Positions 37,031 through 44,150 of a DNA stretch of 64,000 bases are shown piece after piece (position 1 is the first letter of the stretch; every line of letters starts with the position of its first letter). Location: NCBI GenBank assembly GCA_032622095.1, contig CP136067.1:197432052-197496051 (forward strand), read 5' to 3'. A program made the position numbers and the translations under genes. This stretch comes from Siphonodentalium dalli (taxonomy: Eukaryota > Mollusca > Scaphopoda > Gadilida > Siphonodentaliidae). Below the pieces are notes generated by a model. That model saw nothing but the letters and a program-made list of their open reading frames with translations, did no database searches and had not been told where the DNA came from.

Positions 37031-39493
37031 AGCCTCGTATATATAAAAGAATGCACTGGCTCAAATGGTCAAGGTAACTATTGTTAGTTCAATGTATTCT
37101 CTTATATATGCGAGGCTCCCTATATATATGGGAGACTCGCACATATAAGAGAATACATTGGAACAACTTTTTTCGCAAGATTTCAGGAAGCTCCAGTCAT
37201 GAAAGGGTTAATTGGTTAAACTACCCCCATGGAGCCCCTAACAGACGTGAGCAGACGACGCTCAGCAATACAAGCTGCCACCTGTATGGGGCTCCCTACA
37301 GGAAGATCCAGTCAAGGGTTAAACCATGTTGTGTTGCCCTTCGAATACTGAGCACTCGTTGAACTGTTCAGATATTAAGTTAAAAACGGCCATTTGCTGA
37401 ACGTATTATCGGAACTTTTCCAAAAAAATTGATATATATAGGAATCCTTCTGCCCTTGCATGATATATATAGGAATCCTTCTGCCCTTGCGTGATATATA
37501 TAGGAATCATTCTGCCCTTGCATGATATATATAGGAATCCTTCTGCCCTTGTACGATATATATAGGAATCCTTCTGCCCTTGCATGGTGTATATAGGAAT
37601 CCTTCTGCCCTTGCATGGTATATATAGGAATCCTTCTGCCCTTGCATGATATATATAGGAATCCTTCTGCCCTTGCATGATATATATAGTGATGTTTCAC
37701 CGCCAACTCAATCAATATAACTATATTAACATTATTCATTACATATTCCAATCAATCTGCCCTTGCATGATATATATATATATATAGGAATCCTTCTGCC
37801 CTTGCATGATATATATATAGGAATCCTTCTGCCCTTGCATGATATATATATAGGAATCCTTCTGCCCTTGCATGATATTTTTGACTGCGTGTCATCTCAT
37901 TTTTCCCGAATACCCATCAAAATGAACCATTAAACGTATACGTTTATAACTGAATACCCATAAAAATGAACCATTAAACAAATACGTTTATAATTTAATA
38001 GGTGAATCAATTTAGTAAAGATAGAGATGTTGAATCGGACAAGTTATTTTGTGATTTGAGACTATCTTCCCTAAGTCGTACTGCATTCTGCAAGTGCATT
38101 CTACAAGTGTACAACATAGTAATAGCGCCAACTTGATTTATCGACAATTATTTCTCGACCCATTGGCCGATTTCGGCCAAATAATTAGGGTTGTTGTGTG
38201 GTCCTATAACATCAGTTTCATACAATCCACACCCATTTCTAATTCGAAATGGCCACCGTCCATGTGGTTGCGAATAAGGGACCCCTGTCATATGTAAACC
38301 CTTAACCGATTTCGCTGTGCTGTGTGCATGTACATGTATAGGTTGCACGTAAAGGGCGTCTGGAGGGGGGCGGAACAACCACCCTCTCCCTGAATCCTAA
38401 ATACCAGTTAATGGAGGGGTGAATACCGAATGTCAGTTAGTAAAATATGTGACGAAGGACGTGCATTTAACACTTCAATATGATACCAGTTATGTTCAGC
38501 ACTTTTCTAAATAGTAATATGCCAAAAGCTATACCACAATCAGAGAAAGGGTCCAGATAGCTAATAGCTATTTTAGACAATAATATAATAAATAATTCTC
38601 TATTTTTGGGAACATAAAAGTGATGGCTGGGTGATTGAAGTGTGAAATAGATGTCCTCCACCAAATAATTTCTTAACTTAGATTCGGTATTCACCCCCAA
38701 TCTCTACCAGAGCGCACCAGTCATACTTCCTTTCTGACTCTGTCACTGGCTGGGTACTAGCCTGAGGTTTCTATAGTTATCGCGGGTTTTCCAGCAAAAA
38801 TGGCGAAAACCGATCGCCCGAAAGTCAAATTTTCTATGTGCTTTGAGAACAATTCCCGCACTAAAAACTTAATGGCAGAATGGAGGATCAGAGCCGTAGT
38901 TGTGTTGACGATTTTCGCAAGCTACTCGTCGTAATTGCAGAAAATTAGAACTCTCGTGTTTGACTTGCCATGCGTGTTGTCGTGACATTGTGGTCCTTTG
39001 TGGCGTTTATATTTTTTTGTAAATAAAATAAGCGAAGAACCAAATCATTTCGAAATATAGTTCCTAGCTTCCAGTAGGACTTTCCAAAGGTACGAAATTA
39101 CACAAATTTTAATCGATATTGTGTGTGTTTAATAAGGGCAGCATGTTGCTCTGCTCGTTTAGTATATATCTTAATATCGCGGAAGTCCACCAAATGTGGG
39201 TAAAATGTCGCCGGTAGCAGCGGTCTTACTGAGTCATCAAGGGAGGTAAACCCTGCATGGAGTTTGATTCACCCCCGCCGTCAACTTGTATTTCGGCCAC
39301 GCGTGACAATATTCTGATAAACATCAGGGGACTTGCTGTTTTTTTAGGTGTTCATATACTTACTGCGTCAACTGGAACTTCATGGTCCATCATATCGGTT
39401 AATGCTTCGAACCTCTCGGGAGGGGCATCGCATGGATCCCGATTCATAAAAGCTTCCGCGAATGTTTGCCATACCACAGTACAATTCGTCGTC
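22168..39493 (-). CDS. ADP-ribosyl cyclase family gene (CD38/BST1/Aplysia cyclase type), six exons recognised
   Basis: Six exons joined by GT-AG introns in matching phases (0, 1, 0, 2, 2) encode about 200 residues of an ADP-ribosyl cyclase, an ectoenzyme or granule enzyme that makes the Ca2+-mobilising messenger cyclic ADP-ribose from NAD. In order the exons give the NCTVVWQTFAEAF region, the FWHKVYQL helix, GYMADGVSFCG, the SGFWTMVS helix with HVHILLNGS, DEIQNL and VVSHDLGG, and a C-terminal YCGQGS...FEC. By eye, the residues matching human CD38 Trp125, Asp155, Trp189 and catalytic Glu226 are present; Trp159 is Phe. The first exon (N-terminus, signal or membrane anchor) is not found. The last recognised exon either stops at TAA or splices on. 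Vertebrate family genes have eight exons, so exons 2-7 are probably seen here. Introns carry many mobile elements. No frame-breaking lesion was seen, so the gene may be active. Confidence 0.88.
22321..22545. repeat. Long foldback (~95-bp arms)
   Basis: The left arm (ATATAGCAGATATGACAC, ACGTCTCCGAAACATGTCG, TTGCTCTTTGAACATGTC, CGCCTATTTTTAGA) is repeated inverted at 22449-22541. The left arm has a 17-base insertion and the loop is about 25 bases. It lies in the region just upstream of exon F (intron E-F) and directly precedes a tRNA-like sequence. Confidence 0.88.
22612..22705 (+). other. tRNA-like sequence, probably a degraded SINE head
   Basis: GGTGGCCGTGTGG resembles the A box of long-variable-arm tRNAs, and GGCGTTCGAATCCC is a good B box 66 bases downstream. 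The acceptor and T stems pair poorly, so a working tRNA is unlikely. No SINE tail is evident. Read as a relic of a tRNA-derived element. Confidence 0.4.
22800..23060. mobile_element. TTAA MITE, second palindromic family, copy 1
   Basis: Begins TTAA CCTTTCATGACCGGAG and ends TCCAGCCATGGAAGGG TTCA, an imperfect terminal inverted repeat. It contains two diverged palindromic blocks (CATTCTCTTATAAATACGAG with its complement; TTATCTTATATAGGGAGGCT with its complement) related to those of the CCCTTTACCC family. Lies in intron E-F of the cyclase gene. Confidence 0.78.
23061..23916. other. Intronic sequence, nothing recognised
   Basis: AT-rich part of cyclase intron E-F without recognisable repeats or exons. 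Confidence 0.5.
23917..24009 (-). CDS. Cyclase exon E (probable exon 6), with catalytic Glu
   Basis: Acceptor CGTTCCAG, chosen over a TAG eight bases further in because only it keeps the frame with exon D; donor GTGAGTAT; 93 nt. Encodes SFLGRDEIQNLDPKAV, then VVSHDLGGPD. The Glu of DEIQNL aligns with the catalytic Glu226 of CD38. Confidence 0.9.
24010..24810. other. Intronic sequence, nothing recognised
   Basis: Part of cyclase intron D-E. Open frames here are short and unrecognised. Confidence 0.5.
24811..25015 (-). mobile_element. Reverse-oriented retroposon 3' end
   Basis: CAATTCAATTCAATTCAATT followed by ATTATTTATTCACTAAAATC is, on the minus strand, a 3' tail of the type TGAATAAATAATAATTGAAT with pentamer repeats, common to non-LTR retroposons. 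Only the 3' end is present and no coding part is seen. Confidence 0.5.
25045..26155 (+). pseudogene. Non-LTR (LINE) retrotransposon remnant, ORF2 C-terminus
   Basis: The 3' end of a LINE pol gene. From 25069 one frame reads LFDKMSSPILLYGSEIW and LHLKFCK, the region after the RT fingers and palm typical of many LINE families. A one-base shift near 25197 moves to a second frame with VYAEFARHTVS and TYWSKLKLSDGSEL. Further on come LRTANHKLPIECARW and the C-terminal zinc-knuckle-like CTICGEYLGDEYHLVNIC (C-x2-C-x8-H-x4-C), ending at a stop at 25932-25934. In-frame stops occur at 25569 and 25794. The RT catalytic core is absent because the copy is 5'-truncated. A 3' UTR with AATAAATCAACCAATC follows. 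Dead copy in cyclase intron D-E; family not assigned beyond non-LTR. Confidence 0.85.
26156..27086. other. Intronic sequence, nothing firm
   Basis: A 69-codon minus-strand frame at 26640-26849 contains LFGRIPDSEWNIYLKTHL and looks mildly protein-like, but I do not recognise it. It may be a fragment of a mobile element. Otherwise nothing recognised. Confidence 0.4.
27087..27160 (-). CDS. Cyclase exon D (probable exon 5)
   Basis: Acceptor ATTTTCAG, donor GTAAGAC; 74 nt, phase 0 to 2. Encodes YAKRARGHVHILLNGS and on to PYTQT. HVHILLNGS aligns with the HVMLNGS strand of CD38. The cysteine that in CD38 (Cys201) pairs with Cys119 is replaced within ARGHV. Confidence 0.9.
27161..27975. other. Intronic sequence with poly-G tract
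   Basis: Contains a G homopolymer of over 20 bases near 27872-27893, without the CAGGGG transposon end. No other feature recognised. Confidence 0.5.
27976..28230. repeat. Dispersed repeat, second copy (see 18.76-18.97 kb)
   Basis: Same order of landmarks as at 18.8-19.5 kb, here without the intervening TTAA element, running to CCTAAATCACATGGGAATTC. Confidence 0.7.
28401..30231. mobile_element. 1.83-kb poly-G-ended TIR transposon
   Basis: Starts CAGGGG with a G run of over 20 bases then TAGTACAAAATTTGCAGGAA; ends with the inverse, TTCCTGCAAATTCTTTACTA and a C run plus CTG. GGTATGCCG and its complement close the inverted repeat. TTGCTCG lies directly outside both ends (28394-28400 and 30232-30238), a 7-base target duplication like that of the element at 8683. 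No transposase frame was recognised, so it is probably non-autonomous. It lies in cyclase intron C-D. Confidence 0.85.
29264..29890. repeat. Tandem repeat, ~270-280-bp unit x ~2.2
   Basis: GATAGTCACATTAATG recurs at 29264, 29533 and 29811, followed each time by TTTGAGACAGTTGCTC and CATAATGATCTAGGC-type sequence. A more diverged unit may lie at 28.70-28.86 kb. Internal to the poly-G-ended transposon. Confidence 0.88.
30601..30879 (-). mobile_element. tRNA-derived SINE
   Basis: On the minus strand the head reads CCTCGGTAGCTCAGTCGG (A box) and GGGTTCGAATCC (B box), the two-part RNA polymerase III promoter of a tRNA. The body ends in GACATTAAACCTCAATC with repeated AATC/ATTG units as the tail. 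A 12-base flanking direct repeat with two mismatches, AACCGATACGTG (30589-30600) and AACCGATGTGTG (30880-30891), fits a target-site duplication. Intronic, in antisense to nothing: it has the same orientation as the cyclase gene. Confidence 0.9.
31262..31392 (-). CDS. Cyclase exon C (probable exon 4)
   Basis: Acceptor TTTCTAG, donor GTAAGTC; 131 nt. Encodes GYMADGVSFCG, a loop with NYTLCPW and ACP, and the helix SGFWTMVSSR. FCG and the two following cysteines match the conserved disulfide set; the Trp of GFW aligns with CD38 Trp189. NYT is a potential N-glycosylation site, fitting an extracellular or luminal enzyme. Confidence 0.92.
31574..31805 (+). mobile_element. AGGTACTC-type TTAA element, copy D (3'-truncated)
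   Basis: TTAA at 31574-31577, then AGGTACTCAATCCGATCAGA and CTTCGGGGGTAA, with the family interior as far as GATGGATAACTCTAAAATC. The 3' half is missing. Lies in cyclase intron B-C. Confidence 0.85.
31897..32155. repeat. Minisatellite, 37-bp unit x 7
   Basis: Seven units of AACTTGTCAGTGTGTGAACG, then TATACTTAGTTTACGTT; one is a base shorter and three have ATGTT or AAGTT in place of ACGTT. Confidence 0.95.
32572..33365. repeat. Segment paralogous to 10.90-11.20 kb, filled with a TTAA element
   Basis: 32572-32824 and 33307-33365 together match 10899-11200; the AGGTACTC-type element at 32821-33306 interrupts the match exactly at TTAA. About 23 additional bases follow on the right. The left part is open for 63 codons (32562-32753), but I do not recognise the product. 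Confidence 0.78.
32821..33306. mobile_element. AGGTACTC-type TTAA element, copy E (foldback form)
   Basis: TTAA at both ends (32821-32824, 33303-33306). The first half is the family's left half; the second half begins with an inverted copy of that same left half (CCTCGACTCGAATCAAATAT, then CCAAAGCCAAAGAAATAGTA) and then a short right end. The element is therefore an imperfect long hairpin. Lies in cyclase intron B-C. Confidence 0.88.
33366..33811. other. Intronic sequence, nothing recognised
   Basis: AT-rich; no repeat or coding signal noticed. Confidence 0.5.
33812..33899 (-). CDS. Cyclase exon B (probable exon 3)
   Basis: Acceptor CATTTCAG, donor GTAACA; 88 nt, phase 0 to 1. Encodes SWFWHKVYQLVYSMS and ends VYFP plus one base of Gly. 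The second Trp aligns with CD38 Trp125 of the nicotinamide pocket. The TLEDTL signature just before GYLADD in CD38 is not conserved here (DIGVYFP), so the Glu146 equivalent is missing in this simple alignment. Confidence 0.85.
33900..34272. other. Intronic sequence, nothing firm
   Basis: A 65-codon plus-strand frame (33994-34191) is not recognisable and lacks supporting splice sites. Confidence 0.4.
34273..34390. mobile_element. TTAA MITE, second palindromic family, relic
   Basis: ATAACCCTTTCATGACGGAA and GGTACAGCATGAACGATC resemble the left end of the element at 22800. The palindromic block is absent apart from a short CCTATACGATCG-like piece; the right end is not found. Confidence 0.5.
34420..34695 (+). 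CDS. Unrecognised open frame (91 codons)
   Basis: Open frame within cyclase intron A-B, opposite strand to the gene, containing MQLYQLHVPDTKRDFELF and LFYLRRN. It is more protein-like than most open frames here, but I recognise no domain, no signal peptide and no splice context. It may be a fragment of a mobile element's protein or chance. Confidence 0.2.
   Translation: MNYISKLIASLCCILANYSRFKRNVAMQLYQLHVPDTKRDFELFMLGDESVLKHERYPLYVGQIQPCQMSVLEDSEKSCATDSVLFYLRRN
34850..36980. repeat. Dispersed repeat with degenerate tandem core
   Basis: Phrases such as AAACCACACnATTAGACTCC, TCnTATCATGGAGAnGA, AATCGGCGCTAAA and GACTCGAATGGCGCCAC recur many times at irregular spacing, alternating two subunits. 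The end at 36.90-36.98 kb (AAAAGTTACCTCTAGTAGAC, then CAGACAGACAGACAGACA) is repeated in diverged form at 34.86-34.96 kb. Several open frames arise from this and are not considered genes. Confidence 0.75.
36985..37212. mobile_element. TTAA MITE, second palindromic family, copy 2
   Basis: After a (TA)n run at 36986-37026 come palindromic blocks (ATTCTCTTATATATGCGAGG, CTCCCTATATATATGGGAG, CTCGCACATATAAGAGAAT). The right end is TCAGGAAGCTCCAGTCATGA, then AAGGG TTAA at 37205-37212. The left TTAA was not found, apparently lost in the TA run. Confidence 0.78.
37213..37430. other. Small GGCTCC foldback and spacer
   Basis: CCATGGAGCCCC and ATGGGGCTCC form a loose inverted pair at about 37.23-37.30 kb, ending TCCAGTCAAGGGTTAA, another TTAA-type end. 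Probably a second short MITE relic. Confidence 0.45.
37431..37876. repeat. Minisatellite, 31-bp unit, ~8.4 + ~4 copies
   Basis: GATATATATAGGAATCCTTC, then TGCCCTTGCAT, repeated from 37431 to 37689, interrupted by 66 unrelated bases, then four more units from about 37757 with an expanded TA stretch in the first ones. The array stays open on the minus strand for 123 codons only because three units make 93 bases. Confidence 0.94.
37877..38799. other. Intronic sequence, nothing firm
   Basis: Contains a short direct repeat (GAATACCCATnAAAATGAAC, with ATTAAACnnATACGTTTATAA) at 37908-38000. No exon recognised. Confidence 0.45.
38800..38934 (+). CDS. Candidate small ORF, 44 residues
   Basis: ATG in a fair context (CAAAAATGG) opens 44 codons ending TAA. 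The first 30 residues are basic (MAKTDRPKVKFS, RTKNLMAEWRIR) and are followed by a hydrophobic AVVVLTIFASY near the C-terminus, as in a small single-pass or tail-anchored protein. An AATAAAATAA lies about 90 bases downstream (39022). It sits on the strand opposite the cyclase gene, about 430 bases from exon A. No homologue is known to me and coding is unproven. Confidence 0.3.
   Translation: MAKTDRPKVKFSMCFENNSRTKNLMAEWRIRAVVVLTIFASYSS
38935..39363. other. Intronic sequence next to exon A
   Basis: Nothing recognised apart from the possible poly(A) signal of the small ORF. Confidence 0.5.
39364..39493 (-). CDS. Cyclase exon A (probable exon 2)
   Basis: Acceptor TTTTCAG before 39493, donor GTAAGTAT after 39364; 130 nt, entering after two bases of a codon and leaving in phase 0. 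Encodes NCTVVWQTFAEAFMNRDPCD and on to HEVPVDA. The two cysteines match those at the start of the catalytic fold in CD38 (Asp-Cys before the VW, and the His-Pro-Cys). The position of CD38 Cys119, near the exon end, is Val here. Confidence 0.88.
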
Positions 39494-39784
39494 CTGAAAA
39501 GTCAGACACAGATCTTATTATCATACAATGTAGGCCTATAAATCTAACCACACTGAAGCAAATTATATATTATATTGGTATTATTATCACAATAGGTAGA
39601 GGTATGATGGAATTTACTATCACAAATATTTACACACTTTCCAACGTTATCGAATATCCATTTTATATTGAATACCCAGTGGCGAGTAGTTCCCTTAGGG
39701 AATGTCCAGATCATACGTTCAATAAACGGTCATATAACAGTTTTTTTCTGAACATTTCCCGTCATTGAAGTTGAATCCTCGTGC
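39494..39784. other. Sequence between exon A and the GATA satellite
   Basis: About 290 bases, either in the first intron or in the 5' flank of the cyclase gene. No exon recognised. Confidence 0.5.
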
Positions 39785-42700
39785 ACTTGTATTATCTTAT
39801 CTCTGTCTTGTATTATCTTATCTCTGTCTTGTATTATCTTATCGTTGTCTTATCTTTGTCTTATCTTTGTCTTATCTGGTATTATCTTATCGGTGTCTTA
39901 TCTTTGTCTTATCGTTGTCTTATCTTGTATTATCTTATCGTTGTCTTATCTTTTATTATCTTATCTTTGTCTTATCTTGTATTATCTTATATTTGTCTTA
40001 TCTTGTATTATCTTATCTTTGTCTTATCTTGTATTATCTTATCTTTGTCTTATCTTGTATTATCTTATATTTGTCTTATCTTGTATTATCTTATCTTTGT
40101 CTTATCTTTGTCTTATCTTGTATTATCTTATCTTTGTCTTATCTTGTATTATCTTATCTTGTATTATCTTGTATCACCTTATATTTGTCTTATCTTGTAT
40201 TATCTAATATTTGTCTTATCTTGTATTATCTTATCTTTGTCTTATCTTGTATTATCTTATCTTTGTCTTATCTTGTATTATCTTATCTTTGTCTTATCTT
40301 GTATTATCTTATCTTTGTCCTATCTTATATTATCTTATCTTTGTCTTATCTTGTATTATCTTATCTTTGTCTTATCTTGTACTATCTAATTTTTGTCTAA
40401 TATTGTATTATCTAATTTTTGTCTTATCTTGTATTATCTTATCGGTGTCTTATCTTTGTCTTATCGTTGTCTTATCTTGTATTATCTTACCGTTGTCTTA
40501 TCTTGTATTATCTTATCTTCGTCTTATCTTGTATTATCTTATCTATGTCGTATCTTGTATTATCTTATCTATGTCGTATCTTGTATTATCTTATCTTTGT
40601 CTTATCGTTGTCTTATCTTGTATTATCTTATCGTTGTCTTATCTTGTATTATCTTACCGTTGTCTTATCTTGTATTATCTTATCTTTGTCTTATCTTGTA
40701 TTATCTTATCTTTGTCTTATCTTGTATTATCTTATCTTTGTCTTATCTTGTATTATATTATCTTGTATTATCTTGTATCACCTTATATGTGTCTTATCTT
40801 GTATTATCTAATATTTGTCTTATCTTGTATTATATTATCTTTGTCTTATCTTGTATTATCTTATCTTTGTCTTATCTTGTATTATCTTATCTTTGTCTTA
40901 TCTTGTATTATCTTATCTTTGTCTTATCTTGTATTATCTAATATTTGTCTAATCGTGTGTTATCTTATCTTTGTCTTATCTTGTATTATCTTATCTTTGT
41001 CCTATCTTGTATTATCTTATCTTTGTCCTATCTTGTATTATCTTATCTTTGTCTTATCTTGTATTATCTTATCTTTGTCTTATCTTGTCTTATCTTATCT
41101 TTGTCTTATCTTGTATTATATTATCTTGTATTATCTTGTATCACCTTATATTTGTCTTATCTTGTATTATCTAATATTTGTCTTATCTTGTATTATATTA
41201 TCTTTGTCTTATCTTGTATTATCTTATCTTTGTCTTATCTTGTATTATCTTATCTTTGTCTTATCTTGTATTATCTTATCTTTGTCTTATCTTGTATTAT
41301 CTAATATTTGTCTAATCGTGTATTATCTTATCTTTGTCTTATCTTGTATTATCTTATCTTTGTCCTATCTTGTATTATCTTATCTTTGTCCTATCTTGTA
41401 TTATCTTATCTTTGTCTTATCTTGTATTATCTTATCTTTGTCTTATCTTGTACTATCTAATCTTTGTCTAATATTGTATTATCTAATCTTTGTCTTATCT
41501 TGTATTATCATATCTTTGTCTTATCTTGTATTATCTTATCTTTGTCTTATCTTGTATTATCTAATCTTTGTCTAATCTTGTATTATAGTATCTTTGTCTT
41601 ATCTTGTATTATCTTATCTTTGTCTTATCTTGTATTATCTTATCTTTGTCTTATATTGTATTGTATTATATCTGTCTTATCTTGTGTTATCTTATCTTTG
41701 TCTTATCTTATCTTGTATTATCTGTTCTTTGTCTTATCATGTATTATCTAATCTTTGTCTAATCTTGTATTATCTTATCTTTGTCTTATCTTGTATTATC
41801 TTATCTTTGTCTTATCTTGTCTTATCTTATCTTTGTCTTATCTTGTATTATATTATCTTGTATTATCTTGTATCACCTTATATTTGTCTTATCTTGTATT
41901 ATCTAATATTTGTCTTATCTTGTATTATATTATCTTTGTCTTATCTTGTATTATCTTATCTTTGTCTTATCTTGTATTATCTTATCTTTGTCTTATCTTG
42001 TATTATCTTATCTTTGTCTTATCTTGTATTATCTAATATTTGTCTAATCGTGTATTATCTTATCTTTGTCTTATCTTGTATTATCTTATCTTTGTCCTAT
42101 CTTGTATTATCTTATCTTTGTCCTATCTTGTATTATCTTATCTTTGTCTTATCTTGTATTATCTTATCTTTGTCTTATCTTGTACTATCTAATCTTTGTC
42201 TAATATTGTATTATCTAATCTTTGTCTTATCTTGTATTATCATATCTTTGTCTTATCTTGTATTATCTTATCTTTGTCTTATCTTGTATTATCTAATCTT
42301 TGTCTAATCTTGTATTATAGTATCTTTGTCTTATCTTGTATTATCTTATCTTTGTCTTATCTTGTATTATCTTATCTTTGTCTTATATTGTATTGTATTA
42401 TATCTGTCTTATCTTGTGTTATCTTATCTTTGTCTTATCTTATCTTGTATTATCTGTTCTTTGTCTTATCATGTATTATCTAATCTTTGTCTAATCTTGT
42501 ATTATATTATCTTTGACTTATTTTGTATTATCTTATCTTTGTCTTATCTTGTATTATCTTGTATTATCTTATCTTTGCCTTATCGTGTATTATCTTATCT
42601 TTGTCTTATCTTGTATTATCTTATAGTTGTCTTATCTTGCATTATCTTATCTTTGTCTTATCTTGTATTATCTTATCTTTTTCTTATCTTGTATTATCTT

Positions 42701-43520
42701 ATCTTTGTCTTATCTTGTATTATCTTATAGTTGTCTTATCTTGCATTATCTTATCTTTGTCTTATCTTGTATTATCTTATCTTTGTCTTGTCTTGTATCA
42801 TCTTTGTCTTATCTTGTATTATCTTATATTGTGTTATCTTATCTTAGTCTTGTATTTGTTTCATCTTATCTTTGTCTTATCTTGTATTATCTTATCTTTG
42901 TCTTATCTTGTATTATCTTATGTTTGTCTTATGTTTGTCTTATCTTGTATTATCTTATCTTTGTCTTACCTTGTATTATCTTATCTTTGTCTTATCTTGT
43001 ATTATCTCATCCTGTATTATCTTATCTTTGTCTTGTCTTTGTTTCATCTTATCTTTGTCTTATCTTGTATTATCTTATCTTTGTCTTATCTTGTATTATC
43101 TTTTCCTTGTTTCATCTTATCGCTGTCTTATTTTGTATTATCTTATCTTTGTATTATCTTGTATCACCTTATCTTGTATTATCTTGTATCACCTTATATT
43201 TGTCTTATCTTGTATTATCTTATCTTTCTCTTGTCTTGTATTATCTTATCTTTGTCTTATCTTGTATTATCTTATCTTTGTCTTATCTTGTATTGTCTTA
43301 TCTTTGTCATATCTTGTATTAACTTATCTTTGTCTTATTTTGTATTATCTTATCTCTGTCTTTTCTTATCTTTGTCTTATCTTGTATTGTCTTATCTTTG
43401 TCTTATCTTGTATTATATTATCTGTCTTATCTTGTATTATCTTATATTTGTCTTATCTTTGTCTTATCTTGTATTATGTTATCTTTGTCCTATATTGTAT
43501 TATCTTATTTGGTGTTGTCT
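39785..43520. repeat. 3.7-kb satellite of a 26-bp TTATC-rich unit
   Basis: The basic unit is TTATCTTTGTCTTATCTTGT, then ATTATC, with many small variants; a 3.7-kb array holds room for about 140 units. Each unit has TTATCT three times, which on the minus strand is AGATAA, matching the WGATAR site of GATA transcription factors. A leucine/serine/tyrosine/isoleucine open frame runs through all plus-strand frames because stop codons rarely occur in the motif; it is not a gene. The array lies 290 bases upstream (gene sense) of cyclase exon A. Confidence 0.97.
41036..42503. repeat. Tandem 732-bp duplication inside the satellite
   Basis: The variant TCACCTTATATTTGTC at 41141 recurs at 41873 and flanking variants match over about 732 bases on both sides (for example ATATTGTATTGTATTATATC near 41650 and 42380). 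A shorter offset of 363 bases links 40778 and 41141. The array thus grew by duplication of blocks of units, not only single units. Confidence 0.88.
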
Positions 43521-43787
43521 TCTCACCAGTCTGTTGTCTGCTCATTCTTCATGCGGAAATGAGTTATATATAGTACATGTATCACGACCTAGGAATATGC
43601 ACACACGACACCAACTCTGTTCGTACACAATATGTCTGTGCCGTGTATGATTGTAGAATATAAATAAGAGATTTGTATTAAAGTCTGCTTTCGCAGATCG
43701 CTGCTTCCAGAACTTGATTAGAACGATACGACACAATTGGGCGAACAAGCGATGAACCCAAGCCTGCAAATAGCGTGTCTGTCATTT

Positions 43788-43879
43788 GCAGAATGAGGTC
43801 CCCAGAGGGTGAATTTAGTGATGCTAACCCGCAAAGCGGACTAGCATCACCAAATTCACCCTCTGGAGACCTAATTCTG
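43788..43879. mobile_element. 93-bp hairpin element, copy 1
   Basis: GCAGAATGAGGTCCCCAGAG to TTAGTGATGCT pairs with AGCATCACCAAATTCACC to AATTCTG with few mismatches around a short loop. Same family as the hairpins at 49515 and 49808. The adjacent AGTTACATTTCCCTTCTAGG also matches, in reverse, sequence beside those copies, so the hairpin is part of a larger dispersed repeat. Confidence 0.85.
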
Positions 43880-43949
43880 ATTATGCCTCATATACATACA
43901 GACTCAAGTTAACTTTGTTTTTAGTTACATTTCCCTTCTAGGAAGTTTC

Positions 43950-44150
43950 TATGATGACGGTGACTACGACGAAGATAGAGATGGTGATGGTGATGATGAT
44001 AATGATGATGACAATGGTGATGTCTACGATGACAACAGAGATGTTGACGATGACGATTGCGATAGCGATGAAGATGCTTACGATGATTACGACGATGCGA
44101 TGACGACGATGCCAATGACGACGACGAAAACGATGACGATGAATGTAGTT
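43950..44150. repeat. (GAT/GAC)n trinucleotide stretch
   Basis: Imperfect GATGACGATGATG-type repeat over about 200 bases. Histidine/arginine frame on the minus strand is a by-product. Confidence 0.9.

Noticed and set aside
37380-37751. Repeat protein on the minus strand (KGRRIPIY, HARAEGFLY)
   Set aside because: Explained by the 31-bp minisatellite; the frame closes where the array ends.
39765-43650. Very long leucine/serine/tyrosine open frames in all plus-strand frames, resembling a multi-pass membrane protein
   Set aside because: They are the translation of the 26-bp TTATC satellite, which almost lacks stop codons in every frame; there are no other protein features.
43921-44115. Histidine/arginine-rich open frame
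   Set aside because: By-product of the GAT/GAC trinucleotide repeat.
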